This document shows positions 1-12,290 of a DNA stretch of 64,000 nucleotides, one piece after another. Position 1 is the first letter of the stretch. Every line of letters starts with the position of its first letter. A program made the position numbers and the translations under genes. Under the pieces are notes generated by a model that did not search any database, was not told the DNA's origin, and worked only from the letters and a program-made list of their open reading frames with translations. The stretch is from Petrosia ficiformis (Eukaryota > Porifera > Demospongiae > Haplosclerida > Petrosiidae): the NCBI GenBank assembly GCA_947044365.1, contig OX345651.1, positions 5,201,926 through 5,265,925 on the forward strand. Reading direction: 5' to 3'.

Positions 1-1995
1 GTCTGTTGGGTAAGTACCTTCTCCCCCCTCCCCCCCTCTCTCTGCTAATATATTACATTCTTTCATTTAAAAGGCTTTCTCTTCACTTGCTGAAGCAGCT
101 CATGACCATGCATTATCTACTAGTGTTACTGATACAGTTGAGACATATCCATTGTCTTCATCATTTGAAACTATTGTTACTAAAATATTCAATGCAACAG
201 AAAGGTATAGCCGTATTCTCTTATTAAGATAGCTTCTCTCTCATCTTGTAATGCTGTTTGTAGGGGAGACTCAGCTCAGAGTAACTTACGGACATCAGCA
301 TATGAAGCTTTAATGGACCTTATAAAATTCAGTGCAAAGGTATTGATCTATTTTATAATTCATCTCCCATCTATCTATCTATCAGGATTGCTATGTTGTC
401 GTTCAAAAAACTACAGTACATATTCTTGAGAAATTACAGAAGATAGTTGAATTAGATGATGTTAGTCCATTCTTATATATATATATATATTATATCTTGT
501 ACAACACATCTATAGGCTCAACTACAAGGTTCTGATCGTCAACAAATCGCAGATCTTGAGTCTCTTTTATGTGCTACCCTTCAAGTAATGTGTATCTATC
601 TATCTCTATTTTATCACTAACCTGTCAAACCTGTTTTTAGAGCTTGATACGCAAGATGAGTGAAGCTGATGTTATGCAAGTATCAGATACAGTAATGCAG
701 ACATTGTTGTTAATGTTGTCAACTACCAGTGGACAGATAGGCGGAGTACAGGAAGATGCCATTTTAACTATTGGGGTATTAGTTGAAGGTTAGACCACAC
801 CCCTTTATTAACTTTGATCTTTATTTACTAATAACAGCTCTTAATGGTGGTTTCTTCAAGTACATGGATCACGTTCATCCATATTTGAAAATAGCTTTAA
901 AAAATTATTCGGACATTCAGGTGTGTATATACATGTATGTATGTTCATTTGTATGTATGTATCTATGTATATATCTATGTATGTATATGACTTCATGTAC
1001 CTGTAAAGGTCTGTGTGGTGTATATGATAGTATATATAATACATAATTTAGGTGTGTCAAGCAGCAATTGGATTGGTTGGTGATCTTAGTCGTGGAATAT
1101 CTGATCAATTAATAGGCTATTGTGATGATATAATGCAGATAATGATTGATACTTTATCAGTAAGTACACTTATCACACACACACATACATCACACTTCAC
1201 ATCATTTCAGAACCCGATGGTACATCGTGCTGTAAAACCACCTATATTATCTACTATTGGAGATATAGCACTTGCTGTTGGTAGTGATTTTAAGAAATAT
1301 GCTAATCCTGTACTAACTATCTTAGAACAAGCATCTCGTATGCCGTTGGAAAAAGTTGGTCAAGTAAGTATTGATCATGTGACAATATGGCCATTAAATA
1401 GAGTAATATGTATTGTGGCCGTTACAGTTAGGTTTCTCTATTTAATGCCCATATAATCCCTTAGTATGATCTTGATATGGTGGATTATGTTAATGAGTTA
1501 AGAGAAGGTTGTTTAGAAGGATATACAGGTATCATTCAGGGACTTAAAGGTGGAACTGAGGAAGTAAGTGGTAAGTCATGTGACTATCATATGACTAGTA
1601 CTAGATCATCATTTCCCTTCTAGCTGATGTACAATTAGTGATGCCCCATGTTCCTTGGATTCTGACATTCATAGAATCCATTGGTAACGACTCCGATAAA
1701 TCTGATGGGAATATTTCATCTGCTGCTGGATTACTGGGGTAGGTTTTCATTAATTAATTAATATATTCCTCATTAATTATTCATGAGTTATTAATCATTT
1801 CATAACAGAGACCTATTGGCTTCATTTGGTATTCAATTAATTCCATTAATTAATCAGAAACCGGCTATTCATAAGTTATTAATGGAGGGACGACAATCTC
1901 GTAATCGACGTACAAAGACTCTTTCTACTTGGGTAACCAGAACTATTAAGGGATTACAAACAGGAGAATCTGGAGGATCCAAGTGTGTACGCTAA
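1..1995 (+). CDS. KPNB1: Importin subunit beta-1 (karyopherin beta-1), C-terminal part
   Basis: Nuclear import receptor that carries cargo (directly or through importin alpha) through the nuclear pore and releases it on RanGTP. The window starts inside an exon that ends at base 9, so only the C-terminal HEAT repeats are present, in about nine exons. Spliced segments match the family closely: [80 protein letters not shown] and the C-terminal [18 protein letters not shown] segment (read here as [19 protein letters not shown]). The stop is TAA at 1993-1995. The next gene is convergent, about 400 bp away. The identity is secure; the N-terminal two thirds lie outside the window. Confidence 0.95.
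1385..1454. repeat. Short MITE-like inverted repeat in an importin intron
   Basis: A 70-bp segment whose ends are inverted copies of each other: the left end reads ATGGCCATTAAATAGAG and the right end CTCTATTTAATGCCCAT. The same end sequence recurs in three tandem copies at 29087-29157 and in a variant form at 33535. This looks like a tiny non-autonomous inverted-repeat element. No coding capacity or clear target-site duplication was seen. Confidence 0.5.
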
Positions 1996-2011
1996 GTATA
2001 TATTATCAAGC

Positions 2012-2104
2012 ACTAGAAACAAAATTATCAGTGATATTACCAAGATGTAGCCTCATAGGAGTGAAGAGATAATTATATCACTGGATTATATTTTGTTTCT
2101 AGTT
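2012..2104. other. Long imperfect hairpin in the importin 3' flank
   Basis: The arms CTAGAAACAAAAT (2013-2025) and ATTTTGTTTCTAG (2089-2101) are perfect inverted repeats. Pairing continues inward through CAGTGATAT and ATATCACTG with small bulges, giving arms of about 30 nt around a loop of about 30 nt. It lies just downstream of the importin stop codon, so it is probably in the 3' UTR. The rest of 1996-2403 shows nothing recognisable. It could be a folded 3' UTR element, a small inverted-repeat transposon relic or a hairpin RNA precursor; the sequence alone does not decide. Confidence 0.45.
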
Positions 2105-2403
2105 TTCATGTCTGAATATTCAAGTGGGTATGACTGAAAAAGTATTAATATATAGTAACATAAATTCTGTTTGTTTACTACTCAATTCTTAGTGACATTG
2201 CTGTCCATATTTTTATGCAGGGATAAGTGATTAGGAGGTGTGGTTATAAATTGACAGTTAATGAAATTGATTAATAGTTGTATGTATTTATGTATATATG
2301 TATGTGTATGTCACTTCAAAACTTTTTGTTAATATAAAATTAATTAGAACCTTAATAACAACCAACAGATTAGTTCATCCCTCCCTTATTTTAGAGATTC
2401 ATG

Positions 2404-4255
2404 TTAGACATTGGTATGTCCAGCCTTCTTATCTTCCTCCTTTTCTTTATCTTGGATCATGTGACCAAATCGTTTCACTTTTTTCTTTGATGAATGTTCA
2501 CCAAAATACTCTAAAGCAACCCTCCCAGATTTACCTTTGCCAGGTTCACTAAGACGCTGCCACCATTTACCAAGCAAGAGAAGCAGTCCAATCAGGAATA
2601 TGAATATAGCCACAAAGTAAACCTGAATTGTCTGTATAATATCGATTCTCAATATAACAGCTTCTTCAGTTAACATGATAGCTAGCCCTGCACCAGTCAT
2701 TAGAACAGACAACACTACAAATAAAATACCCCACAATTTACTAGGTTGAAAATTAATCAGAATATCTGCCACGTGGAAAGCTGATGAGAAGAAGGCAAGT
2801 GTGGCCAAATAGAAAGCAAATGATCGAGAAAGCCCTCCAATGATATCGCTATCTCTTCCAAACCTCAGAAACCTGAAGCAGTGAAGTAGTTCAAAAGTGG
2901 AATTAGCTATTTCAGGATCATCACAATTAATATAGTTAAAATTGGTCTGGTTGAAACAGTCTACTTCCACACTTTCATGAGGACATGATCGTACTGTCAT
3001 TTGCTGTGTAATATTCTGATTCATGAAATAACTAACAGCCAATAAGAATGCCAATGACACTATAATAGCCAGGATCCATGTAGCTGGGGTACGACTACAA
3101 TAACGTGAACATTGTACATAATGATCATCATCAGTATCATCTTCCTCACGACTAGATACATCATGGGGACTCAACTCAAAATAAAATCGATCAAATATTG
3201 TCCAATACTGATGCTTTTGACCTTTAACAAGCTTCACAACTGGGAGGAACCTTGTTATAAGTACACGACCATCAATACTACCCTGTGTGATATATTCCAA
3301 AAATATTGAAAATATTGCTGCCGCTATCACTGCTAATATGGGTGTAATGAGGCCAACAAGTAGTTCCACAAGAATATATATGTACACCTCCTTGTCAACT
3401 CTTCGAGCATTATCAAAAGCTATAGCAATACCCCACAGTACTATTATACAGAAAAATAAGTTATTTTAAGTATGAATAATAATATACTACTTACTTCCTA
3501 ATAAGGATAAACTTGAGAGAAGCAGGGTGAAGAACAAACTGATGATAGCAATCAATGATGTCGGGGCTAAATTAGCTCCGTGAAAATGAAAGAGAGGTTC
3601 TCCGTGCACATAATCTATCCTTCCTTCTAGATTACCTTCCTTGAAATTTTCCTCAGTAGGAGAAGTAGGAGACAACTCTCGTAAAGGAATGTCTTGAGCT
3701 CCATCTGTATGATCAGTTCCCTTTTTATGAGTACTTTCTTTACGTTCTCTAACAATAACAAGAAAATGAACAAATAAACAAATAAACAAACAAACAATTA
3801 AACAATCAATAAATAATCATTCTACAAATAAACAAACAATTGACAAACATATTATATATAAACAGACAATTGATAGCATACTTCATATCTTTTCTTGTTT
3901 TCTTGATCGAGTTTACTAACATTATCATAGCCAGAGTACCAAATACGGAATATGGTAATGATACTGCTGTGGCACCATACATATAGGACAACCAAACATT
4001 ACCAGGTTCAACAAAAGAGATAACAAAATCCACTTCACCACTAGAGTCCATCTCTTCTGCTATGCGCTCATCTTCTATTTGAGCACTAATAATACCAACT
4101 GTAGCTAATATGTGAAGAGATGAGTGATAATAGTAACTAGTATTTTATTAATGCTTACCAAGTCCTATTAAACCACCAAAGAAACTCAGAGCGATTATAA
4201 GTAACAAGACACTCAAGGTCCAGAAAAGACAATCAATAGCTGTTTTACCACCCAT
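2404..4255 (-). CDS. Multipass membrane protein, unrecognised family
   Basis: Four coding exons. The first begins MGGKTAIDCLFWTLSVLLL with an N-terminal membrane segment. Further hydrophobic segments follow after each exon junction, including SLIAIISLFFTLLLSSLSLL, LVGLITPILAVIAAAIFSI, WILAIIVSLAFLLAVSYF, LWGILFVVLSVLMTGAGLAI and VYFVAIFIFLIGLLLLLG, so eight or more transmembrane helices are likely. A loop between two helices is Cys-rich and carries N-glycosylation sequons (NIT, NQT, NST), which suggests that it faces the lumen or outside. The C-terminus is Lys/Glu-rich and probably cytosolic. The start is 101 bp from the divergent hydrolase gene at 4357. I do not recognise the family and assign no function. 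Confidence 0.8.
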
Positions 4256-4356
4256 TTTGACAACCTTGCAATGCAGATAATGATAGATAATGATATAGAT
4301 AATGATAAGGTGTGGTAGTTATCAGCCCCACCTTCTTACTTCTGCTGCACACAGAC

Positions 4357-6469
4357 ATGAACTTACAGTATCTGATTGTTGTATTCCTGACTATTAGCTG
4401 TTCACAAAGTTTGCAACCACAAATACTTGAAGTATCTAGTTATGTTGAGTTAAGATCATGGCAGAGCTCCACACTATATCAAGTGAAGACTGAAGGATCC
4501 AGCTACCAGTGGGACCCATTTCTCCTTTATCTGGAAGGATCAAGATATGGTAATCATGTGATCATCACATTCATATACATTATTCTTTCTTTCTAGATAT
4601 GGGGTTTGCATATGGATATCTTCTACATGAGGAAATCTCTGAGGTGTACCATACTCTTTTGAAACACATGATTGGTAACAAGTGGTATGATGAGGTATAT
4701 GTTCATTTCCACATGACATGTCATGTGATCAGATGCAATCGCAGGTTTTTATTGATCTTATTGGAACAGTCTTTGATTGGCAATGGAATAATTACTTGGT
4801 AAGATTGTAATGATCCGATATATCTATTTATCTTAACATATTAGTCAAAGGAACTTCCTCCTCAATACACTGATGAGTTAAGAGGTGTTGCTGATGGTTC
4901 TAGAAAAGCTGGTTGTAATGAATGTGGTCGTTATGTCACTCATTCTATAGTCCTTTCAAATCTTCCCTCTGATCTAGAGGATGTGTTGTATATTCTTATA
5001 AGAGAATATAACAAGTCCTCACAATATCTTCACATGCTAGAGAAACACAGGGATCGGTTTAAACCCATTCATTGGTAATTAATTATTATAATGTATGGAT
5101 GTAGTTTATTATATAATCAATTTAGTTCTATGTTTGCAGTATGGGGTAGTCGTACTAAAGACTCAAACCTGTTCTCTGCAAGGAACCTAGACTGGAACCA
5201 AGATACTGGTAAAATATATAAAATCATTTTGTCTTTTAATAATAATTATATATGCTAGGAATTACAAAATACAAATTAATTGTTGTAATGAAACCTAATG
5301 ATGGGGGTATCCCTTCAGTATCATTTACTTTTGTTTGTCTATATACAACATTAGCTGGTATGAGTGCAAATGGTATTACAGGTATGACTACTATTTGTAT
5401 ATATGAATATATTTATAAGTCATTCTAGTTCATGAGGCTAATTTAGAAGAAAATGAAATTACATTTGGAGGGTTTCCTTTTGTCTTGAGATTACGATATA
5501 TTATGGAATTTGCAAGTAACACAAATGAAGGAAGGTACAGTATATAAGTTATTAACTACAATTATAATTAATATATAATTTAGACATTTATGGGAGTCTA
5601 CTAACAATACAGTTGGATATAATCACATGATAGCTTCATCACATGATGCTGTTGATTATGCTAGTGGTAATACTAATAGTATAGTAGCATATGTAATGGA
5701 AACAATGTATCAATATACAGCATATTTCACTGATGATGACCCCAGGTTAGATTAATAATAATTAATAATAATTGACTATTAATTATTATTATCAGGGAAG
5801 CTAATGCCACATACTCACCACCTAATAGTAACGTGATTATACATATTGGTTCACCTATGAGAGAAGCCCTATGGCGTACTAATCATGGTTATGATCCTCT
5901 CATTAGAGCCCATTTTGAATGGAGTCAGGCACCCAGTTCTTGGTCGTCACGGCGATACATGTTTATTCAAGAAGCACTGCACAATTATGAAACACTTGAA
6001 CATCAAATAGGTATAATTATCATAAATGGTTTACTCACATACCTGTAATAATTATAATAATCAGATTACATTGAAGCAATTAATATCACAGCCATAGTTG
6101 GTGATAAAGGTCATACACATCCATATGAATGTAAGGTATGTATTAATTATGTATTGTATACACAATTCATTGGAATTTATGATCACACTTACTAGAACAT
6201 ACCTGATGGAACAAATGTATTGAGTGTTACATATCAACCTAAAGACCACATTGCTGTAAGATACAATATCATCATTAAAATAGTAATAATAATTCCATTT
6301 ATATAGTATGTAGCATTTGAAAGTTCTACAGGTGAAGACTGGCGTCCTGGAGTGTAAGTACACACACACACACACACTCACAATAATGAAATTATTCTCT
6401 ATTAGGTGTTCAACTTATATTAAAATGGATTTTACAAAATGGTTTGCTGGAATAAAACCAGTAAACTAA
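4357..6469 (+). CDS. Secreted/lysosomal N-terminal-nucleophile hydrolase of the C45 (acyl-CoA:6-APA acyltransferase-like) family
   Basis: About ten exons encoding roughly 510 residues. The protein begins with a signal peptide (MNLQYLIVVFLTISCSQS); an in-frame ATG at 4312 is possible but would put 15 residues before it. The core HCSMFAVWGSRTKDSNLF followed by ARNLDW is the hallmark of Ntn hydrolases related to acid ceramidase/NAAA and the Dictyostelium dcd1 proteins. The Cys after the processing point would be the nucleophile. GMSANGITVHEANLEE is a second family block. N-glycosylation sequons (NKS, NNT, NAT, NIT) fit a secreted or lysosomal enzyme. The codon for the proposed catalytic Cys is split by an intron (TG at the end of one exon near 5075, T at the start of the next). 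The substrate cannot be told from sequence. Confidence 0.8.
4552..4571. repeat. Copy of the TCATGTGAT-ATCACATGA palindromic element
   Basis: An AATCATGTGATCATCACATT palindrome inside a short intron of the C45-family gene. It is one of many intronic copies of the same 19-20 bp element; other clear copies are at 7240, 24988, 25820, 25914, 43921 and 55761. Confidence 0.5.
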
Positions 6470-6539
6470 ATATTATATTATACACAATTAATAATGAATG
6501 TATTTTTTATTATGATTAAGAAACATTAAATCCGTACAA

Positions 6540-8015
6540 TCACTGTGTCGTTTGTGTTAATTGGGGAGAAGGGCCCAGATTAATCATAGGTGGGGTTGAT
6601 GGTAGATTCACACTAGGAGGATCACCTAATAATGAATCATTTAGAGGATAAGAAGGTATGGAAAGGCCCGTTGTTCCAAATGCGGGAGGACTCGTAGTTA
6701 CAACAGATGGAAGAACATATCCAGGAGATGGACCATTCATTGTAGAAGATGACTGTGATATTGGTGTCATATTAGGTACTTTTGGAGGAGTGAAACTTTG
6801 TGGCAAAGAGGTCGTTAGCTTAATAGGTGTGACACCAGCTGTTGACATCAAAGGTTGTGAAGGCATGTTAATAATTGTAGATGTGGCTCCTGTAATTTGA
6901 GAAGTTGATGTACTTGTAATTGAAGTTTGTAGTGACAAATCTTCTAAACTTGATATAACATCACTTGTGCTTGAAACAGGAGTCGTTGGTAGAGAAGGAA
7001 CCAACAGAGGAACTTCCGCTAATCCATCGTTAGTAGAAACTACAGGTTCTAAAGGTACTGATGTCGTGTGAGGAGTTGACTGAGGAACAGATGTTATCAC
7101 ACCAGGTTCTGTTCTGTTAACAGATGAGACTGTATTTGGTTGGCGTACAGGTATACGATGAAGATATCCATATCCAATATCACATCCTATACTACCTTCA
7201 CCACCCCATTCCAGATTTGGAACAAGAGAAACCTATAAATCACATGATAATCACATGATAAGAAAGAACATATAACAGACCTACCTCTCTACATTTATCA
7301 GTCTCAGAATTATATACATTCAAATTAATAGTGGCCAAATTATTAGCTTCAATAACTGAATAGATATCATCATCTGGTCCCATAAGATCTGATCCTAGTA
7401 TATAGTCAGTATGAGGTATTAGACCAGCTAGAGCAGCAGGAGAATTAGGATGAACATCCTAAGAGAGGAGGAGGGAGATGATTCAACGTTTTGTCATGTA
7501 AATATCAACTCACTAGAATATGCCATACACTTTCACATGCACCGTCAAAGGAACAGAATCTTATACTAACGCCCAATAGACCTTGACCTCCCCATGTATT
7601 AGTAGGTGTTAACATAACTTCTAATAGTAATAGTAATATTATGATTATAATATTATGTATGTACGTACCTCTTGTTGTTCGGGATTTTGAATTATATACT
7701 ATCATTTTTACTGGCTGGTCAATATTCTTCTGTAATACATTCTTTAACATATCATTATCTTGATCCTAATTAATTAACTCATTAATATTTTATTAATACT
7801 TAATTATAATAATACGTACCATTCTGATTTCATTAATTGATACGATGTAATCAAAATATGGCTCCAGTCCAGCAAAATATCCAGGAGAATTTTCTATGAC
7901 CTGTAGAATATATATTTCACATAATTTATATAATTATAAATAAAATACTTACCTTTAATACATGGTAACCATCAGATCCACCTCCAGGGATCTCTGTTGA
8001 CTGTGACCCTCCCAT
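6540..8015 (-). CDS. GORASP2: Golgi reassembly-stacking protein (GRASP55/65)
   Basis: Golgi stacking and tethering protein. The product starts [20 protein letters not shown], with the N-terminal Gly that is myristoylated in this family. Two tandem PDZ-like modules follow: [19 protein letters not shown] in the first, and [19 protein letters not shown] with [20 protein letters not shown] in the second. The C-terminal ~200 residues, encoded in the last exon, are Pro/Ser/Thr-rich and low in complexity, like the regulatory tail of vertebrate GRASPs. Vertebrates have two paralogues; the sponge-like single copy is best called GORASP, with GORASP2 the nearest symbol. It is divergent from the CAP-Gly gene (134 bp between starts) and convergent with the hydrolase gene (70 bp). 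Confidence 0.93.
7240..7259. repeat. TCACATGATAATCACATGAT intronic element
   Basis: In a GORASP intron the half-site TCACATGAT occurs twice in direct order, separated by two bases. It belongs to the same dispersed family as the palindromes at 4552 and 25914, but with a head-to-tail arrangement. Confidence 0.45.
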
Positions 8016-8070
8016 TCTTAGTACCTATATTACCTAGACAATGGCCTCACATGTACTGGAACTTGTTAGA

Positions 8071-8078
8071 TCACGTGA
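8071..8078. promoter_or_regulatory. TCACGTGA E-box in the GORASP / CAP-Gly shared promoter
   Basis: The perfect palindrome TCACGTGA lies 56 bp upstream of the GORASP start and 71 bp upstream of the CAP-Gly start, in a 133-bp intergenic gap. This is the core recognised by TFE/MITF/USF-type bHLH-zip factors. A GC-rich block (CCGCGGCCACGTC) follows at 8091. Function is inferred from position only. Confidence 0.45.
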
Positions 8079-8148
8079 TCTCTTGGTAACCCGCGGCCAC
8101 GTCGTTAGTAAACGAGCCCCACCCATATTCCAGAACTGAACTGCAGCA

Positions 8149-10989
8149 ATGGAGAGCCCAATAGATGTGCTTGGAGACAAAGGTAAAACTTATTATCTGT
8201 TGAATAATAAAATATAATGTTTGTATTGCAGAGAAAAACGGCGAGGATCAAGACTTCCACTTACCTTATATTGCAGGGAGAAGAACAAGTACCTCTTCAC
8301 TAAGTGGTAAGTGTGTGTGTGTTGCATACTGAATAATCTTCATTTATATCTATTATTGAGCAGCAATCTCAACGAGCAGTTTAGTGGAAAATGTAAGTAA
8401 AACAATGTGTGTATATAATCATGTTGTAATGAGTGTATTAATAGATGGGATTAGCTGGAACTGATGAGAGATCTCTCAGTCTATTGTTAAGAAACTTCCA
8501 GTAACTATACTAGATAATAGTGATATGTATGTATATACTTCATATTTCAGTTCAGATCTAGTGAGAGCATTAACTGAAGCTCGTACAATCACTACACATG
8601 ATGATAATCTGGAAAAACAGTATAAAGAAAGTTAGTATAACTATTGTATATATAATTAATATAATAATTATATATTACAGCTGTTTGTGAGAATATTAAA
8701 CTAAAAGCTGCTTTAGAAAGAGCTAGGAGAGAGATTACTGTTAGTACACATAATTATATTATTAATATTAACATTCTATTATTATACAGAGTTTGAAAGG
8801 TCGTCTAACTGTTCTTGAGGTTGTTATAATTATATATTACAATCTGTCATTAAATCATGTTTTAATAATTATACAGCTCACATCATCTGAGATTAGAGAA
8901 GAAAGACAACGAAGATTATTACAATCAAGAAAACTGCAGAAGCAGTGAGACACAATAAATTATAATAAAATTAATATGTTATTTATAATAATTTACAATA
9001 GAGAGACACAACTTCAACAGAAAGCACAGGTATATACTAAATGTATGAAGTTATATGAAGTTATAGAAAATATATCTTCATTATAAATTATGAAGAAGAG
9101 TGCATTGTATATTATGTAGAGAGGGATATAATTTTATAGTATGTAGTATGTATATAGACATTGAAGAGTTATTACATTGAAGAGAAGGGATATCACTGCA
9201 CGATATAATATCAGTAATATGTCATTTGTATTCTAGAAAAGAGATATAATTGGATTAGTGACTGTACCATCATATCAAGATAGAGCTCGTACAGTCGATT
9301 CACAAGGAGAATATATTGATCAGTGAGTGGTAGTAGATCTAATAAATAAAGTATTATGTATACTAAACCTTTAGTTCAAGGAAACGACGTACTCCTGGAC
9401 TTTATAGACGTCGCACCTTTCCTTTACCTGCTCATCAAACTACATTACCTGCTACCTCACCTAAGACACACACTCTCCCTCCGCCTCTAGTTGGATGCTC
9501 CTGCTCAGCTTGTAATACTCAACAAAGTCTTGGAGCTGTTACCCTTGGGAAAAAATCATCAAAATTACCACCAAAATTAACAAAGTAAGTATTTATGTAT
9601 GCAATAATTATAGTTATACATTGTATATGTGTTTGCATATTGAGTAATACTATGTATGTGTATGTATGTATGTATGCAGAATTATGTATGCTCATGTATG
9701 TATGCAATCTAATAGGAGTGGACAACAGATTCTTCTAGGTGATCGTGTTGTAGTGAAGGGTGAACAGCTTGGTACTATTAAATATATTGGTAAACTGGAG
9801 TTTGATCCTCTTGATAGAGTATTTATTGGCGTACATCTTGATGCACCTGTTGGTATTACTGATGGAGCTGTGAAAGGAAAAAGATATTTCCAATGTCCTC
9901 CATTGCATGGTGTGTTTCTACTACCTCACGACATATTGTGTGTTACAGGAAGAAAGGTGCATGTGTGTGTGTGTGTACGTCTTAAATATTATAGTTGCTG
10001 TTCTTAGCCTCGTTCATCAGGTACAAGTGTTCCACGAGTTAGAGAAATATCACTAGTACCTAAGAAGAATATTACACGATCTCCAAGTCAAGTATGTTTG
10101 TGAATAATGCATCTATATATGTATGTAAGTATGTTTGTATGTATGTATGGATGGATGGATGCATGCATGTATGTAAGTGTATGTATGTATATGTTCTTAG
10201 GTATCAGAAACTAAAGCTCCATCAGTGGCTTCCATACATACTCCGTCAATGATACAAGCCAAACACATTGTAGATAATGAATTGAAGCTGTTATTAGAAG
10301 AGAAGTTAGTATATAGTATTATAATTATGTAGTTCAAATGTTTGGTTATTATAGGAAGAGTCCAGAATCATTAGTTAATCCCAGTGTGTCTGAAATGTCA
10401 AAGAGGTAAGGTGTGATGTATATACAATGATTATAACATTATACTTCATATAGGATCATACAATTGAGAGTACAACCTCGTCCTCCTTCCCCTCAAACTC
10501 AAGAGACTGAAAATGAAGATATTGATGATCAGAATATGGAAGAGCAACAAGACAAAGAGACTGATAACACTATGAATGCTGAAACTACACAACAAAGAGA
10601 AGTAATTATATTAATGTTTTTGTGTGTGTTATAGGAACAAAGTCTATTATTACATTGACATGTATTACATATTTATAATGTTGTAGGATCCCGGACAAGG
10701 TCCCACATTACATGATGTTATATTATCATCATTACAAGATAAAGATTTAGGATCAACTGGTTATGTTACAATTAATGAACTATCTACAATACTAAGGACT
10801 GCTATTGAAGTAAGTACTATAATATACACCAGTATGATATTATATTATATTATACTTTAGCTAAATAATGAAGAAGTGGAGTCTATACTAATTCAATTGG
10901 GTTTACAAGATTTTGAAGGACATGGTATTGAATATGAAGGAATAGTACCATATCTTGTGAATGCGATTGTTCAAAACAAGAAAACATAA
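8149..10989 (+). CDS. CAP-Gly domain protein with coiled coil and EF-hand-like tail
   Basis: Many small exons encode about 540 residues. The N-terminal third contains a predicted coiled coil (SLLLRNFQSDLVRALTEA to RRLLQSRKLQKQETQLQQKA). A central CAP-Gly domain follows: GDRVVVKGEQLGTIKYIG, FIGVHLDAPVGITDGAVKG, then RYFQCPPLHGVFL. This fold binds the EEY/F tails of tubulin and EB proteins. The last ~75 residues resemble an EF-hand pair (DKDLGSTGYVTINELSTIL and LGLQDFEGHGIEYEGIVPYL), but the loops are degenerate. The combination suggests a microtubule-associated or ciliary/centrosomal protein. I cannot name an orthologue; CLIP and KIF13B families have the CAP-Gly domain in other positions. It ends 57 bp from the convergent SPO16-like gene. 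Confidence 0.85.
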
Positions 10990-11046
10990 TACATGACAGT
11001 GTGCTAAAGCACATAATATTATAATGAATACAGTTACTATAGTATG

Positions 11047-11910
11047 TTAATTATTAGTAGAGGAATGTATGAATTGTATCATATGATTTGCAGTTGTAGT
11101 TTCCAAACTCGTTAGTTCAACCACACTCTGCAGGTTACATTTAGCTATTGATTCTAAACTGCCACATCCATCATACAATACATTAGCATCATGACTACTT
11201 AATCCTGTTTCATGTAATGCTATCATTACTGTTCCTTCATTCACCACTCCTTCCATCACCTTCCCATATCTCATCCTCACAGTGTCACACACAGGACGAC
11301 AAGTTACCTGTATATAAATACATACAATTATATACATACATATATGATAATTATATACATACATACTTTGACAATAGCCATCATCCCTTGTACACATTCA
11401 CTATGATTATGAACCAGTAGAAATTTTATATCATCAGTAAGGTATCTAAAAAATAATATTATTATTATTAAAAAACACATAATATATGTATAAGTACCTC
11501 TTTTGTATGCAAGTAAGAAGTTTAATTTGTTCGGTACCAATCATTGGCGATAACAGAAATACATATTGATTATAATACAACTCCAACAGTTTATCAAACC
11601 TGTTTATATCATATATAATTATTATTTTAATGACTGGTATTAATAACCTTTGAATTAGTAATGATGGATCTTGTGTTGATGTGATTGGTTCTATAGTAAA
11701 TGTTGCTATTGATAATGGAAACACACATGTATTGACAGGCGTACTGGAAGATACTGTAATGTTGTATAATTATTATAATTATGATAGAATGTAATAATTA
11801 TAAATACAACCTCTGATTTTAAACTGTTTATTCTTTAGTATCCTGTGTATTTCACTATCTACTAATGAATGATGAAGAATAACAGGTAATAGTCCTTCAA
11901 CTTCTGACAT
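11047..11910 (-). CDS. SPO16: SPO16-like meiotic protein (C1orf146 family)
   Basis: Five exons encode about 210 residues. The first exon reads MSEVEGLLPVILHHSLVDSE then IHRILKNKQFKIR; later blocks are FDKLLELYYNQYVFLLSPMI, GTEQIKLLTCIQKRYL, and DDIKFLLVHNHSECVQGMM. The order of a beta-strand/HSL start, a 'YVFLLSPM' strand, 'IQKRYL' and 'LVHN' resembles animal SPO16, an XPF-like protein that works with SHOC1 in the ZMM group stabilising meiotic crossover intermediates. The C-terminus (CGSLESIAKCNLQSVVELT) looks like the tandem helix-hairpin-helix of XPF-type proteins and is longer than in mammals. Identification is from remembered family pattern, so the confidence is moderate. An E2F-like site sits 21 bp upstream of the ATG. 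Confidence 0.55.
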
Positions 11911-11930
11911 GGTTTTAATTAAACAGTAGA

Positions 11931-11943
11931 TTTGGGCGGGAAA
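11931..11943 (-). promoter_or_regulatory. E2F-type site upstream of the SPO16-like gene
   Basis: TTTGGGCGGGAAA on the plus strand gives TTTCCCGCCCAAA on the gene strand, a perfect match to the E2F consensus TTTSSCGC. It lies 21 bp upstream of the start codon. A position so close to the ATG fits a short 5' UTR in this compact genome. Confidence 0.5.
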
Positions 11944-12000
11944 AAATAATTAATGATCGCCGAGCAGACGAGGTTAAACCGCGCCCACAATTTACCAAAT

Positions 12001-12290
12001 GGAGGTTTGCGCGAGGGGTTCTCACTAGGTTTTTCACAAAGGTTTTCACTAGAGTTTCAGTAAGGTTTCAGTACGTTTTCAATTTGGTTCTCACTAGGAG
12101 TTTCCCTAGGATTTCTGTAGACTTCTCACTAGGGTTTTCACTATTTTTTTCATCAGGGTTTCAGTAGTGTTTCAGTAGGGTTTTCAATAGGTTTTTCACT
12201 AGGACTTCAGTACGGTTTCAGTGAGATTCTCAATAGGGTTTCAGTACGGTTTCAGTGAGATTCTCAATAGGGTTTCAGTAGGGTTTAGGC
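12001..12290 (+). repeat. Degenerate ~14-bp tandem repeat, TAGGGTTTCAGTA-like
   Basis: About 290 bp made of imperfect head-to-tail units based on (CA/GT)AGGGTTTCAGTA and variants such as CTAGGTTTTCACTA. A perfect 31-bp-scale duplication occurs near the end (TACGGTTTCAGTGAGATTCT twice at 12211-12265). It lies between the SPO16-like promoter and the 3' end of ODAD2. No gene is seen in 11944-12477. Confidence 0.75.
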
